Below the pieces are notes generated by a model. It was not told where the DNA came from. It ran no database searches and saw nothing but the letters and a program-made list of their open reading frames with translations. Source: Galaxea fascicularis (taxonomy: Eukaryota > Cnidaria > Anthozoa > Scleractinia > Euphylliidae). Taken from it: a stretch of DNA of 64,000 nucleotides. Both the position numbers and the translations under genes were made by a program. This document shows, piece by piece, positions 11,991-22,702 of this stretch (positions within the stretch are counted from its first letter, which is position 1; every line of letters starts with the position of its first letter). The stretch lies in assembly GCA_948470475.1 (NCBI GenBank), contig OX419347.1:3415072-3479071 (forward strand), in the 5' to 3' direction.

Positions 11991-12877
11991 ACGAGTGCAT
12001 CGAGCAGTAATGTAGACAAGTAATAACAAATTTTATTGATGGTAGATTGGTGCATTTTTAAACCCTTAGAATCAAAAGCACTATTACATCATTCATTCAC
12101 TACTTTTTGATAAAATTTACCTCTCTTGGAGAATGAAATATTTAAGAAGTGAATTGTCTAGAATAATGAAGCCTTAACTGTGAGTTATCTCACTAAAAGA
12201 GGATGTGCGATATGTCTTTTTCCTGGGGTCAAGCTCCTAGATAAAAATTATAATGAGACTGAAATCTTAGCTTGGACAGGGATTACAACTGTGCATTTCT
12301 TTTAGTTTTCTCTCCTTATATGGTTTAAAAATAGCCCCAGAACGACAGTAACTGTATTAGCATTTCCCTTTTAAATTATGGTTTTATGTACACCAATGCA
12401 GGGGTTTCATTAATTGAAGAAATAGGGAGGGTATAGGATTCTAAATAGGCAGGTACCCTAACATTTCTTTGGCTTGCCCTTTTCAATACCTGAACAACAA
12501 AGGTGGGTACTGTGTTCACAGAATAGGTACCGGAACCTGGGTCCTGGCTTCTAGTAACAACCTTGCAATGGTACTAAGGATTCTGTTGAACTGATATCTC
12601 AGTTGGAATATTACACAAGTATAGGGTTAATAAACTTTAATAGTGTAACAGAGAATAAAAAACTGTTTTCCTTTCTGAAAGTTGCATTGTTTCTGCTATC
12701 ATCAAGACCTTTTGTTAAATCTTATTTCTAGATCAGCTGCTAAAAACAGACTGGATCAAGGCCTCCACAATCAAGATTCACATGGTATACGTAGTAATGT
12801 ATTTTGCTTGGTAATCCTGCTCCTGGGTGAACCAAGCGCACAGAGCTGGGTCTGCTGGCTTATTGAAAGCACAGTTT

Positions 12878-12947
12878 GAGCCAAGGGGAGCAGGAACAGT
12901 GCAGTGGTGAGAGCTTCGATTCCCGGTCTTGGTGCCATATGTGGGTT

Positions 12948-12988
<41 letters not shown>

Positions 12989-13095
12989 GTCTGGGTATTC
13001 CAACACTTTCCAAATTCCAATTTGATCCGCATACAGTGGATGATAAGAGCCACTACGTGGATGTCCACTGTTAAACCTGATTGTTATTGTTATTA
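12878..13095 (+). mobile_element. tRNA-derived SINE, internally deleted copy
   Basis: The head carries a pol III A-box-like GTGCAGTGGTGAGAGC and, very close behind, a B-box-like CTTCGATTCCCGG. The body motif TGTGGGTTGAGTTTGTTGTT and TCTCTGCTCCGAGAGG are shared with the copy at 63690-63970. The stretch between the boxes is shorter here. The tail ends in (TTATTG)n. Confidence 0.8.
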
Positions 13096-13584
13096 TTATT
13101 GAGCTAATAGTTGGCTTAAACTTATGAGTAAATTATACAACAGTTAATCTTTGATTAGGATATTATTAAATATTTGTTTCTGTTCATCTGTGGCTCAGTC
13201 AAAGCCAAGTTTTGCATTGAAAGCACAGACATGCAATCTACCACACTGAATCACTGTTTTATTGACTGATTCTTGGACTTTTGAGTCAAGCACATGACTA
13301 GCGTAGTCTGTATGACAGAAGATTGACTGTCTAATTTATCAGCCAATTTGCTTAATACCTGATCAAGTGACTGTCTGATGAAACTGACTATCCCAGTTAC
13401 GACTGAGTCGGTTTTAATTAGCTGACTGGCTGATTAACAGACTGCTTGACTGGCTGACATACTGATTGACTGGCTCAGTATATAATTAAATTGGCATTCC
13501 CATGAAATGATCAATAGTCTGACTTAATGGCTACACTGTTGTGTGACCAACATAATGGCCTGTGGAATAGTTGACCATGCAACT

Positions 13585-13860
13585 GACTTGACATACCTCT
13601 CACTAACTGAGTTTGAGGTCTGTACTGTAAGTTACGGAACAAGATTTGCCCCTTCCACTTATGGCCCACCCACGAAGCGTACGTGTCATGAATCAACAGG
13701 AAAAAACAAGAGAAAACAAAGGTAGTAAGATATTTATTATATCTCTTAGGTTAATTGGGTGGGCAGGAAAGGCAGCTTTCAAATTTAACTGGCCGTACAG
13801 TAGAGTATGGCCCGCAAAATTGACCAATCACAGCACGTACTAACTGAGAGGTATAATAAT
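13585..13860 (+). mobile_element. Inverted-repeat element, copy A
   Basis: The left end has CTCACTAACTGAG...CTGTACTGTAAGTTACGG and the right end CCAATCACAGCACGTACTAACTGAGAGG. The central block (TAAGATATTTATTATATCTC, GGTTAATTGGG) and the ATTGACCAATCACAG end are matched in reverse complement at 45885-46110. This is a non-autonomous transposon-like family with no coding capacity seen. Confidence 0.7.
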
Positions 13861-14565
13861 ACTGGCTTAATCCAACTGATTGACTTAAGCTAAGACTGAT
13901 GGACAAACTGACCAACCAATGGCTGACTGGTTTGCATACTGACTAACTAAATTACTAAATTGTTCCGGAGAACCATACTTTTTACTACACATTCACTTCT
14001 TGGCATGTTAACATGGTGAATGCATTCCACATGGGGAGTGAGGTACTGTGCATGGTTGAAAAAGTCGTAACGGGTCCTAACAGAAATCTGAGGAATGGGG
14101 AGATGACTATTGTCTCCAGAACATGAATGTTGCACCGACTGACCGGCCTTGTTACTGACTTACTGACTGACTGAATGATTGGTTGATATCCAACTAACTG
14201 GTTATCTGGTCAATTGATGAACTGCTCAACACTGAGAACTGACGACTGATTGACTTTCAGACTTACTGATTTAATGAATGAGTGAATTCAATGACTCATA
14301 GATTCAGTGTTCCAGGTAAGAGGGGTGTCTAAGTTAAAAAAGCCAATAAGGCCAGCAACATGACCTGGCAAATTGATAAAACATGTATAATGGTTAATTT
14401 TGTGTGAGCAGTGGAAATTTGACCCATTAGAATTCCTTGTTGACACCCAGCCTTAGAAACCCCACCTTAGGAGCCCTGTGGATTTATAGTTGACTGTTTG
14501 ATGGACTAACTGGCTGATTGACTGACTCCTTGATGGATTAACCGACTGGCTGGCTCACAGATTAA

Positions 14566-15272
14566 TGTGGTTTTTAAAGTGCCTATGAAGTAAAAGATCG
14601 TGTTTGCTAATTTGAAAGGCCTTTCAAAGTAAGTAAAAATGGCATTTTCATTTTTAAAAGATCTTCTTTCATTCCTGAGAGTTTGCTTAAAGTGGCTTAA
14701 GTAAGAAGATAAATCACAAAATTGATATCTCTGGAAATATTTGAGTGATGCTGTTCAAACTTGGCAATGAACGTCAGGAAAGAAGCAAAATGATACCTAC
14801 TGTGATGTTGCCATGGCAACACTGTACCTCAGGCCTTCTTTGCCATGAATCAGATATCTCCAATTTTGAACAGATGAGAAGTGACAGTTGGACTTATTAA
14901 CTACCTCATCACAGGTAATGAGACAAAAACTTGGAAAGTGAATCCTGCATGAAATACCCCGGGAAGCAGAACTGTTGCTATGATTGTAACAGCACAGTGG
15001 GCGTCATTTTGTGTTTTACCTGACATACATCAGTACTGGTGCCAAGTTTGAATGGCATCACTGAAATACATACTCTGTATTTCCAGAGATATCAGTTTTG
15101 TGATTTATCGTCTTACTTGAACCACTGATGATGTCATCAATTTTTAAGCAAAACCTTTCATGTCTCAGGAATGAAAGAAGATATTCCAAAAACGAAAATC
15201 CCATTCTTACTTAACTTTTAAAGGCCTTTCAAATCAACAAACATTAATTTTTTTACTTCATAGGCACTTAAA
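14566..15272. mobile_element. Foldback element, about 0.7 kb
   Basis: Terminal inverted repeats AAGTGCCTATGAAGTAAAA and TTTTACTTCATAGGCACTT bound the element. Homology of the arms extends inward for about 200 bases, including GAAAGGCCTTTCAAA, CTTTCATTCCTGAGA and GATATCTCTGGAAATA. The centre is single-copy and non-coding. It is inserted in the ACTG-rich tract. Confidence 0.8.
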
Positions 15273-16120
15273 CTGACTGAATGATGCCATACTGACTGAA
15301 TGAGTAAACAACTAACTAAAATAATAAAAGATCATCTAACTGGCTGACAAACATACTGGCTGACTCACTGAATCATCAAGTAAAGGACTGACTGGCTGAC
15401 TGTTGTGATGACATACTGACATGTTGTTTGGTTTTTAGTCCAACTATTGGTTGTAAGACTGACTGACAGCTTGACTGAGCAAACAACTTGTGAATTAATG
15501 GACTGATGTGCAATTTGACAGTCCCTATGCACTAATACATCAAAGGCATCACAGCCTCTGAAGCAGTTAGTTGGAATAATGATGAGTTTTGAAAACAGAG
15601 AGTGCAGAGATCTGATAGTAAAATCATCAAGGGAGACGTTTCTGGCAGTTTGAGTTTTCAACAAAATGTGAGGGAATTGAATGACAGCCAGTCAGTCATG
15701 ACTTTCCCCTCCAGTATAGTGAGCAAAATTACAATAAATATTTATGACCTTACTAAATATTTGTGGATTAATTATGCTCCTTTTTTGTCAAACCAATACC
15801 ATGGCACATCTCAACAATGGTTTATGAAGCTTTTGGACAGAAAAGATGTTATTCATTCCATGGCATCCTTCAGACATGACTTATAGGCCAGATGAACAGA
15901 AAAACTGGATGCATGGAGAAAAGGATTGAAACTTTCTTTCCCCGACTTCCATCCTTTCTGTTATGGGATCAGGCTTTCATAACACAAATAGATTAGGATC
16001 ATTAGGATCATGCATGAATGTGATGTTGCAGGGTTGACCGAGTGACTGACCCCTAATTACTGACTACATGACTGACTTACCAATACACTGACTAACTGAT
16101 CGACTGATTTTTTTACCTGA

Positions 16121-18139
16121 CTAACTGCCTTTAATATGCCGAGGCAGATTGCATGTCTGTACTATTTTGTATATTCAACTATTTACTGTGGACTGGATGT
16201 GTACATTTCAAATCTCTGCTTATCCCCATCCAACCTGAGAAAATGAACTTGTGGGATATTTGAATGATTGAGAAATGACTGAGTGAATTCCACGCTGATC
16301 ACATGTTGGAGGTTAAGCTAGCAACATCAACTGGCATCAAACATCAAATTCATTCACATATTCCCTTATGAATTCAAATGCTTTCACAGGGCATCTTATG
16401 CCATATGGCAGTCTCAGTCGTTAAAGGGATTATTAATCAAGAAACTAGAATTAAGAACCTACGTAACTTTCAAAGAAAGTTCTGGTATCTAGAAAGGTGA
16501 GGTCTTGATAGAGGAATTGCAGATTGATCTCAATTGATACCATAAGAAAAAAGGAGAAAGTGTATGATTATACAGAGCTTAAAGGGTTCAATATGAATCC
16601 ACTTGCTGTATTTGTCTGATGCCAAATGCCATTAGTTGCTTAATTTAGGATTTTTCCACAAACAAACGATTTGGCCAGCAAAATTGTAAAATCAAGTGTT
16701 GATTTTTGAAGTCACAATTATTGATTTTGACGAATTTTTTATTCTTTACTTTGTTTATTGTTTTACTGGACATTATGTTTGTATAGTTGGAAGTTAGTGT
16801 GACGTTCACTAATTTCTTTGAGGGGCTAAAAACTGTTGGTAACTTGCAAATACAGCTGTGTAGTAGATTGAGGTAGAATTTAAAGACTCGTTAAAGCACA
16901 ACAACCTTTAAGTTCTGCCAGTAACCTTTAAAATATTGCTAGGTTATTGAATGCAGTACCGGGCAAAAGTAAATTGATAGTCCCTTTCAAGTGTCGACAA
17001 CCAAATATCGCGAGAATCGAGAACCAGTAATCAAGAATCAAGAAAGTAATGAGTTTGTAGTTTGACTGATGCCGCAAAACAGCCTTGCATGCGTGGTACC
17101 ACGAGAGTTACATTTGAATAGGATCTTTTTTTTGTTCATGAATCTCAAATTAGATGCGTCTTTCGTTCACAAAACGTTCAGTTATTGTGTCACTTGAAGT
17201 GGAAGCAAAGTACACACACCACTATCGAAAAAGTTAATTGAAAAACCATTCGACACGCGTTCAATAACTATCACTGGCATAAAAGTTAATTTTGTTGCTC
17301 CTCTTTCCAAGAAAGTTTTTCCTTTTGAATCATGCCAACGTAAATAATTTCCCGCTCAACTTCCGTGTTGTTCTATGGAAGAGAATCTAGGAATTGTGTT
17401 ATTCCGTCCGCGAGTTGTTTCCTTGGAAAGAAACCTGAAACTATGGATTCAGTTGCTATCACAGGCTTTCATGTTTAGCTGAGTAATCACATTGTTTTCG
17501 GCGAGATCAAAGTATAGGTAATACCCAAGCTCAAACTTTAATTTGGTAGATTTAAGGCGTAATGCCCGCTATCACGTGGCCATAGTGCCCAAACACATTA
17601 ATTTGTGTGGTATTCTTGTCACTCAAAGCCACATCCCACAAGCTTTATATTTTCATTGTAAAAACAAATGCATGAGGTGATAAATGCAAATTTTCAATTT
17701 TCATTTTACCCCTAAAAAAAGGAATCGTGGAATGTTTCCCGCTTGTTTCACTCTTGTGTTCGCTTGGAAAAAATATTTCCACTTACTTGGGTTAAGTTCT
17801 TTTTTCCCTGGAGAACGATCTCCTGCTGAGAGCGCCCTATACAGTCATTAATTTTTTTCCATGGATCGGTCTCAACTCGGCCCCAGGTCCTGTTCCTGTC
17901 TTTAAACTACAGTTGTGTAAGAATAATGGAGGATGTTTTCCTTCCGTAATTATCACGATAAAGGAGCATGAATTATTCAAATTTCATGTTTTTCTCGTTT
18001 CTAGTCAGTCCTTTTGCCCGGTGCTGTGAACCTTGGTTCGTATTTGTATGCGCTCAACTGTTATTGTGTCCTACCTACAATATATTCTGTAGTATTTTTC
18101 CACGAAAGTGGACGCCATTTCACGGTAGGTAGCATAGTA
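16121..18139. other. Non-coding stretch
   Basis: About 2 kb of AT-rich sequence with no open frame above 60 codons, no tRNA-like boxes and no clear terminal repeats. Nothing supportable is seen. Confidence 0.5.
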
Positions 18140-18535
18140 TAGAGTACTGAAGTGTGACGTCACAAATTAAATATGTGAAATTATGGGATTGGGCACCATT
18201 TTCGAATGGAGTATCCTTAAAAAAGGTTGCTTGCCAAAACTTAGCTCTTAATTGTAATTCCCAGCTGAAATATGAAGGATTGAAATTTGATACTGCCCCA
18301 TATAAATCTCTCTAATTTTGAGTCTGTTCTAAACTGAAGGAACAGAAACAAATTTTGAAGGGTTTGTATGGAATGCCATCAAACTTTGATCCCTTATATC
18401 TCTACCGGGAATTGCAATTCAGAGCTAATTTTTGGGATGAGGACGTCTTTTAGGATGCTCTATAATATGGCATCATATCCCATAATTTCAAAAATTTTAT
18501 TTTTGTAATGTCATCACTTAAGAACTCTATTGCCG
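18140..18535. mobile_element. Foldback element, diverged arms
   Basis: The left arm (AGTACTGAAGTGTGACGTCAC, GAAATTATGGGAT, TTAGCTCTTAATTG) is matched in inverse order by the right arm (CAGAGCTAATTTTTGG, ATCCCATAATTTC, GTAATGTCATCACTTAAG). The inner arms AATTGTAATTCCC and GGGAATTGCAATT pair as well. No coding frame. Confidence 0.65.
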
Positions 18536-18825
18536 TGAAATTAACAAGGTGAGTACAATGGTTATGTTGGATTGAAGACAAAACCGGTTCACAAATGGAT
18601 TCGCCACGAGGAATTTAGCAAATTGCGATATTTTTTTAGAGATCGTAATTAAACTTGATAAGATACAGCCATTCTAGCCTAGAGCAAGGTGAAAAATGGA
18701 GGGGGCTTGGGACAGGCGGTAGTAACCCCCCATTCCAAGTGTACCGACTGTACAATTCAACTTGCTAAAATTCCTCAAGTTTAGATGAGATCTCTTTCAA
18801 ACTTCGCAATCCTCCTAATATCGGT

Positions 18826-19253
18826 CTGGCGAATCACAGGCTTTCCAAGCTCAAAGTTCGACTCTGCATATGTGGTGTATGGGACAGCTTTGTGTACATA
18901 GAGAATTGTATGGGAAAGTCACCAATCCTAAAAACATTGTGTAAATAACTATTTAATTTGAAATTCAGTTTTCCTACCTCGAATGTCGCGTTCTTGTCTC
19001 TTGTGCCGATTCTGGCGCCGTTTAATGAGACAGCGATTTCGATTAACTTCACTAAACGACCTCAGGATGGCTTCAAAATCGGCTCAAGAGACAAGTATGC
19101 GACACATTTGAGGAAGGGAGACTTAATTTCAAATAAGACAGTTATTTACACAATTTCTTTACGATCGGCAACTTTCCCATAAAATTCTCCACGTACATAA
19201 GCTGTCACATACACCATGTACTCAGAGCCGAATTTTGAGCTTGGGCGAATCCA
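18826..19253. mobile_element. Foldback element, about 430 bp
   Basis: The left end CACAGGCTTTCCAAGCTCAAAGTTCGA and the right end GAATTTTGAGCTTGGGCG are inverted counterparts. Pairing continues through TGTATGGGACAGCTTTGTGTACAT against CGTACATAAGCTGTCACATACA, and TTGTCTCTTGTGCCGATT against AATCGGCTCAAGAGACAA. It is one long imperfect hairpin; short ORFs on both strands are mirror images of each other. Confidence 0.8.
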
Positions 19254-19429
19254 TTTATTTGTGAAAACGCGTTATAATTTTAATCTTATATTTAAGAGAT
19301 AGAGATAGAAATAAAATTAGACAGTAGTTGTTTTTATTTTATTGATAGATGCTTAATTTAGAGTATGGTTGTTATGAAAAGTCAATAAACTATTGTACTT
19401 GTTGTGCTCCAAGTGTCAAGGTCATCACT

Positions 19430-19905
19430 GCTCATTAGCATATATGTAAATTTATTAATTTACATATATGATAATTAGTTAAAAACTTAAAATACAGAAG
19501 AAAAAACTTTACAATTATATTTTAAAACTAATTATCATATATGCAAATTAATAAATTTGCATATATGTTAATTAGGAAATTTGCATTTATGATAATTAGT
19601 TTTAAAATATCTATTTCAAGTTTTTGCCCGTGTATTTTAACTTTTTAACTAATTATCATATATGCTAATTTATTAATTTGCATATATGTTAATTAGAAAA
19701 TTTGCATTTATGATAATTAGTTTTAAAGTATACTTTTAGTTTTTGCTCTTGTGTTTTAACTTTTTACCTAATTATCATATATGCAAATTTATTAATTTGC
19801 ATATATGATAATTAGGTAAAAAGTTAAAATACACTGGCAAAACTCGAAATATATATTTTAAAACTAATTATCATAAATGCAAATTTTCTAATTAACATAT
19901 ATGCA
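19430..19905. repeat. AT-rich array of alternating hairpins
   Basis: Repeated short palindromes of the form ATATATGCAAATTTATTAAT-TTGCATATAT, each flanked by CTAATTATC/GATAATTAG, occur at least four times, separated by TTTTAAAGTATA and AAAGTTAAAATACA spacers. Successive spacers are inverted relative to each other. The whole block looks like tandem or nested insertions of one small hairpin element. Confidence 0.8.
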
Positions 19906-20027
19906 AATGTGTGATGTGTTTGTTTATCTTGTCTGATGAAGGGATAAATACCATTATTCATCACGTCACAGTAAATGCAGTGTTTATTACAAGAATAATA
20001 AAATACAGTTTTCTTAAGGAAGCTCGC

Positions 20028-20905
20028 ATCAACTTTTTTTCTTGGGAGTTTATTTTTTTGAAATCAAAATTTCTTGTAGAACAGAATCTGCGATTTCCTT
20101 GAAACAACAACATCTTTGCTTCCTTTTCCTTCTTTTCTTTTTTGTTACCAAAGTTTATTTTCTCATAGGTTTCCAAGCAAGGCCGCTCATTTTAAAACAG
20201 CTCAACTTTCTTGAAATCCAGTCAAACACTTCATAATGGAACTTTAAGTGTTTAAACTACTCTTGTCTGACAACTTGTAGGCCAAATTAGAAAAAATAAC
20301 TTGCAAATAAATTTTTATAGGCTCGTTTGTTCATTTCAAGCTTTTAGATGAAATATCGAACTTTTACTTCATCTTTTCTGTCCAAAGAATTATCATGATA
20401 GAAAAGCAAGTTCAATTCACAATGAGCGTCCAAGGTGTCTGTGGTGGCAAGATATTTAAATTTAAAATTTGTGGGGATTACAAGCTTTGTGTCCTAAATA
20501 TTGTACAATGCAGTCGCCTAGAACACTCAATATGAATTGAAAATGTTTTTCTATGTTGATAATTCTTTGAACAGAGAAAAAATGGTGTAAGATTTTCATA
20601 TTTCCTCACAAGGCTTGCAGAAAAATGCGGAAATGAACAAAACAAAGGTTGTCGGAAGTCCTAGAGTAATTTACGCTCTCAAACTTTTGTTACAAAGTGT
20701 CTGACTGGATTTCGAGATAATTGAGCTCTTTTAAAATGAGCAACCTTGCATTACTGTTGCTATGGTAACAGCTATTTCTTGGAAACTGACAAGAAATAAA
20801 CTTTTATCATACGCAGAAAAGATGTTGTTCAAGGAAATCAAAGCTTTTCTTCCATAGGAAATTTTGATTTTCAAAAATCCACCCCCAAACCAAAAAAATG
20901 ACTGC
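20028..20905. mobile_element. Foldback element, about 0.88 kb
   Basis: The left arm (GAAATCAAAATTTCTTGTAG, GATTTCCTTGAAACAACA, GGTTTCCAAGCAA, GAAATCCAGTCAAACACTT) is matched in reverse at 20,650-20,905 (AAGTGTCTGACTGGATTTC, TTGGAAACTGACAAG, TGTTGTTCAAGGAAATC, GGAAATTTTGATTTTC). The arms are about 210-250 bases, with a central unique region and no coding capacity. Confidence 0.75.
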
Positions 20906-20944
20906 GAGCCCCTTAAAATAAAAATACATAAACGTGGCCAATGT

Positions 20945-21610
20945 AAATATTAAGGTGGATTTCCACTGCCGCGTATTAGGTATGTGCCTAAGCAAAATAG
21001 AGACAATGTATGAAAGGTCACACATAAACGTAAAAAATGAAAGAAAGTTAAGCTACGGTAATACGAGCAACAAAAACGTCCAACTTGTCTCGCAACATTG
21101 CTGCAAAATTAGTTGAAAAGCGATGTTGCATGTTTTACATCCCACATACAACTTGTCTCGCAAGAAAAAAATGTGTTGCAAGTTGCTGCAGCGTGTTGCA
21201 GAAAGTAGAGTGGACCTCTACTTTCTGCAACACGCTGCAGCAACTTGCAACACATTTTTTTCTTGCAAGACAAGTTGTATGTGGGATGTAAAACATGCAA
21301 CATCGCTTTTCAACTAATTTTGCAGCAATGTTGCGAGACAAGTTGGATGTTTTTGTTGCTCGTATTACCGTAGCTTTATGATGGATTTCCACTGTAGCGT
21401 AATTTTCACGTGCGAACCGACGTAAAATTTAACTTCCTTTACGCGTGTTAATAAAATAGAGACGATGTATAAAGGGTTGCGCGTGAACGTTTAAGTTGAA
21501 CCTCATTTAACTTTTACGTTATGTGCGAGTTTTTACAGATCGTCTCTATTTTATTTACATACATAAAACCAGTTAAAGTTTATGTCAATACGTACGTCTG
21601 TAGAAAACAA
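20945..21610. mobile_element. Split repeat hosting the 325-bp palindrome
   Basis: GTGGATTTCCACTGCCGCGTA (20,953) and ATGGATTTCCACTGTAGCGTA (21,381) are near-identical, as are AATAGAGACAATGTATGAAAG and AATAGAGACGATGTATAAAG. A further inverted match, ATCGTCTCTATTTTATT, lies at 21,540. One older dispersed repeat appears to have been interrupted by the palindromic element at 21,051-21,375. Confidence 0.6.
21051..21375. mobile_element. Near-perfect 325-bp palindrome
   Basis: Arms of 160 bases (21,051-21,210 and 21,216-21,375) pair almost perfectly around a 5-base centre (TGGAC). The outer ends are AGCTACGGTAATACGAGC and GCTCGTATTACCGTAGCT. Inside are CAACTTGTCTCGCAACATT, GTTTTACATCCCACATAC and TGTTGCAAGTTGCTGCAG. 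Mirror ORFs on the two strands are a by-product. The high arm identity suggests recent insertion or ongoing arm homogenisation. Confidence 0.92.
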
Positions 21611-21662
21611 CACGGCTGAATGACACAGGATTCCAAATGCTCTCTACTGTAAACCCTTCAAA

Positions 21663-21862
21663 CCCTGTGAGTGATCAGCATCAAATTTCTCCTTGTAATT
21701 TCAATGCCTTATAAAACAGAGTGGTCAGGAGAATTCAGGATGAGATCACATAACATGAATTTTCTTGATGTTTTAACAACTTCTCCCCACTATTCCTATG
21801 GGAAATGTGTAGGAGCAACAAATAAGAATTTAAATTTTCATATTAGTTCTCCATTCTAGCTG
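21663..21862 (+). repeat. Dispersed ~190-bp repeat, copy 1
   Basis: The copy runs from GTGAGTGATCAGCATCAAATTTC through CCTTATAAAACAGAGTGG, AACAACTTCTCC, GGAAATGTGTAGGAGCAACAAA to GAATTTAAATTTTCAT. Close copies lie at 42,370-42,575 and 56,890-57,640 (interrupted). Confidence 0.85.
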
Positions 21863-22021
21863 CAAAACAATTGCTTGTACATTAGTCACGAGAATTTGGG
21901 GTTATATTAAGATAAGACCCTCTGGCTGATAGCTTTGTCTATTCTCATCACCTGTCTGTTGGACAATTTATTGATATTATAAGGAGAAATTATATGCTGA
22001 TCGCCTTTGGGAGTGAAAGGG

Positions 22022-22702
22022 TTAAGGTGGCTCAAACCGCTTTCAACACTTTCAAGAGCCTCACTTATCAGAAAGATTGACACTATAACACTATCACATA
22101 GTAACAATTTTATGCTACCATATGAAACAGCAATTATTGTTGAATAAAATGCAATCATTATTGTGACATAATACGTAACCATAGTCACAGGAAAGCCCTG
22201 TAGAAACGCCCTATATTTTGGCTTTAGTTGCTCGTATCTCAAAAACGAACTCGGTGACCCCCATTTTTTAATGCTGGAAAGTGATCAGCAGACTAAGATA
22301 AAACTGTCTGCAAAGTTTCAAAAAATTCTGTGGAGCGGATTCAGAGCCACCTTATTTTTTTTTATTTTTAAGGTGGCTGTGAATCTGCTCCACTGAATTT
22401 TTTTAAACTTTGCAAAAAGTTTCATCTTGTTCTGTTGATCACTTTCGAGCAATAAAAAATGGGGGTCTCCGACTTCGTTTTGGAGATATGAGCAACTAAA
22501 GCCAAAATATAGGATGTTTTTACAAGGTGTTTCCATTGCCATGGTTACGTCTTGCCTCACAATAATGACCGCTTTTATTCAGCAATAATTGCTATTCCAT
22601 ATGGTACCACAACATTGCTAATACGTGATACAGTGTTGTAGTGTAAATCGTTCCAATAAGTGAGTTTCTTAAAATTGTTGAAACCGGTTTGAGCCACCTT
22701 AA
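22022..22702. mobile_element. Foldback element, 680 bp, almost all hairpin
   Basis: The ends TTAAGGTGGCTCAAACCG and CGGTTTGAGCCACCTTAA are inverted repeats, and a second pair of the same motif (AGCCACCTTA and TAAGGTGGCT) meets at the centre (22,349-22,375). The arms of about 325 bases share CCCTATATTTTGGCTTTAG, AGTGATCA and CCGCTTTTATTCAGCAATAA-like blocks at an estimated 80%. It can be read as two head-to-head copies of one element. Confidence 0.85.

Larger units (their letters stand above)
13250..16120. repeat. Degenerate ACTG/TGAC-rich tract with nested insertions
   Basis: Dense variants of TGACTGACTGATTGACTGGC occur at 13.25-13.54, 13.86-14.30, 14.49-14.57, 15.27-15.50 and 16.03-16.12 kb. 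They look like remnants of one decayed tetranucleotide array, later split by at least two inverted-repeat elements (13.58-13.86 and 14.57-15.27 kb). Confidence 0.65.

Noticed and set aside
21085..21392. Four ORFs of 64-85 codons on both strands
   Set aside because: Mirror images created by the perfect palindrome; identical peptides on opposite strands.
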